NCBI RefSeq assembly: GCF_001039355.2
Contig: NW_019775592.1
Location: 39,954 to 103,953 of the forward strand
DNA: 64,000 nucleotides
Origin: Lingula anatina
Taxonomy: Eukaryota; Brachiopoda; Lingulata; Lingulida; Lingulidae
Direction of reading: 5' to 3'
The position numbers were made by a program, and so were the translations under genes. This document shows positions 62,941 through 64,000 of this stretch, one piece after another (the stretch's first letter is position 1; each line of letters begins with the position of its first letter). The notes beneath the pieces are model-generated. The model saw only the letters and a list, made by a program, of their open reading frames with translations. It ran no database searches and had not been told where the DNA came from.

Positions 62941-64000
62941 TGGAGTTCTGTAAACAGAAAGTAAAACGGATTAATGGGTTTTCTATACTTTCCCCCCTCC
63001 CAATAATACAATACCTTAAAGGATTCCCCATGTCAGTGAAACACCATNCCTTGCTGCAGCCTCCTCGTAGACAGACATCTGCAGGACTGGCTGGATGCTT
63101 CCCCCAATGCAGCCATCTGGAGTTCTGTTAACAGAAAGTAAAACGGATTAATGAGATTTCTAAACTTTCCCTACTCCCAATAATACAATACCTTTAAGGA
63201 TTCCCCATCTCAGTGAAACACCATGTGCCTTGGACACTTCCCCCGTTGCAGCCACCTCGTAGACAGACCATGGCAGGACTCGCTGGACGTTTCCCCCGTT
63301 GCAACCACCTCTAACAGACCATGGCAGGATTCACTGGCCACTTTTGTTGATGCAGCCACCTCGTAGACAGACCATGGCAGGACTCGCTGGATGCTTCCCC
63401 CATTGAAGCCATCTGGAGTTCTCTAAACAAAGTAGAACGGATTAACGAGTTTTCTATACTTCCCCCCCTCCCCATAAAACAATACCTTTAAGGATTCCCC
63501 ATCTCAGTGAAACACCATATGCCTTGGACGCTTCCCCCGTTGCAACCACGTCGAACAGGCCATGGCAGGATTCACTGGCCACTTTCCCTGATGCAGTCAC
63601 CTCGTAGACAGACCATGGCAGGACTCGCTGGATGCTTCCCCAATTGAAGCCATCTGGAGTTCTGTAAACATAAAGTAGAACGGATAAATGAGTTTTCTAT
63701 ACTTTCCCCCCTCCCACTAAAACAATACCTTTAATGATTTTCCATGTCAGTGAAACACCATATGCCTTGGGTCACTTCCCCGGTTGCAGCCACTTCGTAG
63801 ACAGACCATGGCAGGACTCGCTGGACCCTTTCCTTGATGCAACCACCTTGTAGACCAATCATGGCAGGATTCGCTGGACGCTTCCCCCTTTGCAGCCTCC
63901 TCTAACAGACCATGGCAGGACTCGCTGGATGCTTCCCCTAATGCAGCCATCTGGAGTTCTGTAAACAGAAAATAAAACGGATTAATGAGTTTTCTATACA

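Larger units (their letters stand above)
61595..64000 (-). repeat. Tandem array of exon-like modules with intron-like spacers
   Basis: On the minus strand the same spacer recurs: a donor-like CTTAAAG|GTATTG (or GTAACTCG), a G-rich stretch, AGAAAACTCATTAATCCG, then a pyrimidine tract and TTTACAG|AACTCC. Modules between spacers are 63958-63729, 63661-63486, 63420-63192, 63124-63015, 62947-62393 and 62226-62030. Four of the spacers are 65-67 bp. Each module holds one to several copies of a roughly 53-bp unit containing CTGCCATGGTCTGTCTACGA and GGTGGCTGCA. The array runs past the end of the window. An N at 63048 suggests it is hard to assemble. No recognised protein. Confidence 0.7.

Noticed and set aside
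62440-63960. CRISPR-like repeat-spacer array
   Set aside because: The genome is eukaryotic, the repeats are imperfect, the spacers are themselves repeated and no cas genes are present.

Overview
The window is animal nuclear DNA: AT-rich, with long introns, canonical GT-AG splice sites, polyadenylation signals, many microsatellites and many short inverted-repeat transposons. The protein families and repeat types fit a highly heterozygous marine invertebrate. I cannot name the species from sequence alone.

Layout. (1) 1-8835, plus strand: the 3' part of a GCNA/ACRC-type gene, 10 exons and 1299 residues in the window, 5' end missing. It has a long acidic disordered region, a SprT-like metalloprotease domain with HEMCH, a zinc ribbon and a short HMG-box-like tail. 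Its last two exons and 3' UTR occur a second time at 11420-14684. (2) 17890-40049, plus strand: an SLC6 sodium/chloride-coupled transporter of glycine-transporter type, 14 exons and 624 residues, with exons 7-12 present twice (32797-36078 and 36080-39370). (3) 42821-50758 and 52873-58533, minus strand: two tandem SLC22 organic-ion transporter genes of 9 exons each (573 and 578 residues). The second has lost the splice donor of exon 7. (4) 61595-64000: a tandem array of exon-like modules separated by very short intron-like spacers, minus-strand sense, with no recognised product.

Three direct duplications (GCNA 3' end, SLC6 exons 7-12, SLC22 exons 3-4) each meet at an N or an N run. Their coding differences are silent or nearly so and their intron differences are at allele level. 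The simplest reading is that both haplotypes of a heterozygous individual were placed end to end by the assembler. The SLC22 gene pair is different: its introns have diverged, so it is a real tandem duplication.

Functionally the genes are unrelated neighbours: a germline chromatin/DNA-protein crosslink protease, a plasma-membrane amino-acid transporter and plasma-membrane organic-ion transporters. SLC6 and SLC22 copy 1 converge, with candidate poly(A) signals on opposite strands about 50 bp apart. The non-coding DNA is rich in non-autonomous elements, several with target-site duplications that can be read directly, and some present in only one of the two duplicated copies.
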